In this document: piece after piece, positions 14,275 through 15,708 of the stretch | How positions within the stretch are numbered: the first letter of the stretch is position 1 | Layout: every line of letters starts with the position of its first letter | Assembly (NCBI GenBank): GCA_934307335.1 | Contig: CAKRCL010000043.1 | Span: 1-15,708 of the forward strand | Reading direction: 5' to 3' | Origin: an uncultured Dorea sp. | Lineage (GTDB): Bacteria > Bacillota > Clostridia > Lachnospirales > Lachnospiraceae | Length of the DNA: 15,708 bases | The notes under the pieces: generated by a model | The model's database searches: none | What the model was told of the DNA's origin: nothing | What the model saw: the letters and a program-made list of their open reading frames with translations, nothing else | Program-made: the position numbers and the translations under genes

Positions 14275-15444
14275 ATGAATCAGTTTGTGTATGATATTTC
14301 TACGAAAGTGTATTTTGGAGAAAATCAACTGGGACATCTTGGAGAAGAATTGAAAAAATTCGGAACAAGGGTATTGATGACTTATGGAGGCGGTTCTATT
14401 AAGAAATCCGGATTATATGACAAAGTTGTAGCAGAAGTCAAAAAAGCTGGATTAGAGTTATTTGAGCTATCCGGAATTGAACCAAATCCAAGAGTTTCTT
14501 CTGTAAATGCAGGAGCAGAAATCTGTAAGAAAGAAAAAATAGATGTTCTGCTTGCAGTAGGAGGCGGTTCCGTAATTGATTGTACAAAATTTATTGGAGC
14601 TGCAACATTTCATGATGGAGATGCATGGGATATTTTGGAAGGTAAAGTAGATGTAAAAAAATGTCTTCCAATTGTCGATATTCTGACATTGGCAGCAACT
14701 GGCTCAGAGATGGATAACGGAGGTGTGATCAGCAATCCAAAGACAAAAGATAAGATCGGAATGGGATTTGATGTTATGCAGCCGAAGGTATCTTTCCTGG
14801 ATCCAACGCTCACATATAGCGTGAGTTCATATCAGACAGCCTGTGGATCTGCAGATATGTTAAGCCATATATTTGAAGTTTATTTTAACATGGAAAAAGA
14901 TCTTTATATGCTGGATACAGTTATGGAAGGTCTGATTAAGACAATTATAAAATATGCACCGGTTGCGATGAAGAATCCAGAAGACTATGAAGCAAGAGCA
15001 AATCTGATGTGGACATCATCCTGGGCAATCAATGGATTTATAGACGGCGGAAAATGCCAGGCATGGAGCTGCCATCCGATGGAGCATGAATTATCGGCAA
15101 TCTATGACATTACGCATGGGCTGGGACTGGCTATTCTGACTCCGCGCTGGATGGAATATTGTCTGGATGATACTACGGTATCCAGATATTATCAGTTTGG
15201 CTGTAATGTATTTGGTTTAGACCCATCCATGGAGCCGATGCAGGTGGCAAAGAAGAGTATTGAACTGACGGCAGAATTTTTATATCAGACACTGGGACTC
15301 AAAAGTACATTTTCAGAGATTGGAATTGATGAAACGAATTTTGAAGTTATGGCAGAGAAAGCAGTACGAATCGGTGGATTGAAAGATGCTTTTAAACCGC
15401 TTACAAAGGAAGATGTTGTCAATATATTCAAGATGTGTAAATAA
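14275..15444 (+). CDS. Iron-dependent alcohol dehydrogenase (butanol dehydrogenase / YqhD type)
   Basis: This cytoplasmic enzyme interconverts aldehydes and alcohols with NAD(P)H and could reduce butyraldehyde or detoxify reactive aldehydes. The 389-residue protein has the group III ADH layout: an N-terminal nucleotide-binding part with YGGGSIKKSGLYD and AVGGGSVID, TLAATGSEMDNG, and a C-terminal helical metal domain. The ligands Asp194, His198, His267 and His281 (ADMLSHIFE, SCHPMEHELSA, DITHGLGLA) fall at the same numbers as in E. coli YqhD, a strong match. Gly38-Gly39-Gly40-Ser41 is where NADPH preference is set in YqhD. The AGGAGG at 14260-14265, 9 bp from the ATG, is among the strongest ribosome sites in the window and suggests high expression. 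No clear terminator follows. Confidence 0.95.
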   Translation: MNQFVYDISTKVYFGENQLGHLGEELKKFGTRVLMTYGGGSIKKSGLYDKVVAEVKKAGLELFELSGIEPNPRVSSVNAGAEICKKEKIDVLLAVGGGSVIDCTKFIGAATFHDGDAWDILEGKVDVKKCLPIVDILTLAATGSEMDNGGVISNPKTKDKIGMGFDVMQPKVSFLDPTLTYSVSSYQTACGSADMLSHIFEVYFNMEKDLYMLDTVMEGLIKTIIKYAPVAMKNPEDYEARANLMWTSSWAINGFIDGGKCQAWSCHPMEHELSAIYDITHGLGLAILTPRWMEYCLDDTTVSRYYQFGCNVFGLDPSMEPMQVAKKSIELTAEFLYQTLGLKSTFSEIGIDETNFEVMAEKAVRIGGLKDAFKPLTKEDVVNIFKMCK

Positions 15445-15485
15445 TCACATGTAAACATAAAAGAGATTGTAAAATTCAAGGAACA

Positions 15486-15514
15486 TAGAAAACGTGGAAA
15501 AATGGTGCTATAAT
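15486..15514 (+). promoter_or_regulatory. Promoter of the MATE gene (extended -10)
   Basis: TGCTATAAT at 15506-15514 is a perfect extended -10 element. A weak -35 TAGAAA (15486-15491) lies 17 bp upstream. It sits in the 103-bp gap after the alcohol dehydrogenase, so the efflux gene is likely its own transcription unit with a leader of about 25 nt. Confidence 0.75.
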
Positions 15515-15547
15515 ACTCTAATAAATATCAGACAGAGGTAAAGGACT

Positions 15548-15708
15548 ATGACGACATCTATGGTAAAAGGGAATCCGCTGAAGCTGATGCTGCAGTTTGC
15601 AGTGCCGCTTTTGATCGGAAATCTTCTTCAGCAGACTTATAACATTATTGACGCAGCAATTGTAGGACAGTTCCTTGGCACAGAGGCGCTTGCCAGTGTA
15701 GGAGCCAG
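15548..15708 (+). CDS. MATE-family multidrug efflux transporter, N-terminal part
   Basis: The gene runs off the end of the window; only 53 codons are present. The N-terminus reads MVKGNPLKLMLQFAVPLLIG followed by NLLQQTYNIIDAAIVGQFLG and TEALASVGA. This matches the first transmembrane helix and the QQxYNxxDxxxVG segment of NorM/DinF-type MATE exporters, which use Na+ or H+ gradients to expel cationic drugs or metabolites. AAGGA lies close (3 bp) to the ATG, with GAGG a few bases further upstream as an alternative; a second in-frame ATG four codons in is possible. Substrate cannot be judged. Confidence 0.88.
   Translation, partial: MTTSMVKGNPLKLMLQFAVPLLIGNLLQQTYNIIDAAIVGQFLGTEALASVGA

Overview
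The window looks like a chromosomal piece of an anaerobic Firmicute, most probably a gut Lachnospiraceae (Dorea / Mediterraneibacter / Ruminococcus torques-like). This rests on moderate-to-low GC, strong AGGAGG-type ribosome sites, a FabK-type enoyl reductase, a fused AccD-AccA protein and a FabT-like MarR regulator. The genus is a guess. All genes lie on the + strand.

Positions 1-9552 hold a complete type II fatty-acid synthesis operon: fabH, acpP, fabK, fabD, fabG, fabF, accB, fabZ, accC and a fused accDA. It makes malonyl-CoA (AccB, AccC, AccDA), loads it on ACP (FabD), starts chains (FabH), extends them (FabF) and completes each cycle (FabG, FabZ, FabK). Catalytic residues are intact in every enzyme inspected. 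A near-consensus promoter at 10-38 is followed at once by three tandem 16-bp units, each containing TTGA-N3-TCAA. This resembles a FabT operator, and a FabT-like gene sits at the far end of the operon (9666-10148) behind its own promoter.

Most operon junctions are tight (overlap to 36 bp). The exceptions are the two sides of fabK. The 239-bp acpP-fabK gap holds an 88-nt nested inverted-repeat structure and then a second hairpin element. A shortened copy of the second element sits in the fabK-fabD gap. The hairpin cores of the two copies are exact reverse complements of each other inside otherwise same-orientation flanks.

Positions 10155-15444 carry closely spaced accessory genes: a HAD phosphatase, a sirtuin NAD-dependent deacylase, a Pat-like GNAT, a CPBP membrane protease, an AANAT-like GNAT, an unrecognised 155-aa protein and a YqhD/BDH-type iron alcohol dehydrogenase. 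From 15486 a separate promoter drives a MATE-type efflux gene cut off by the window end. No stretch over 300 bp lacks a gene, and no tRNA, rRNA, CRISPR array or transposase gene was seen.
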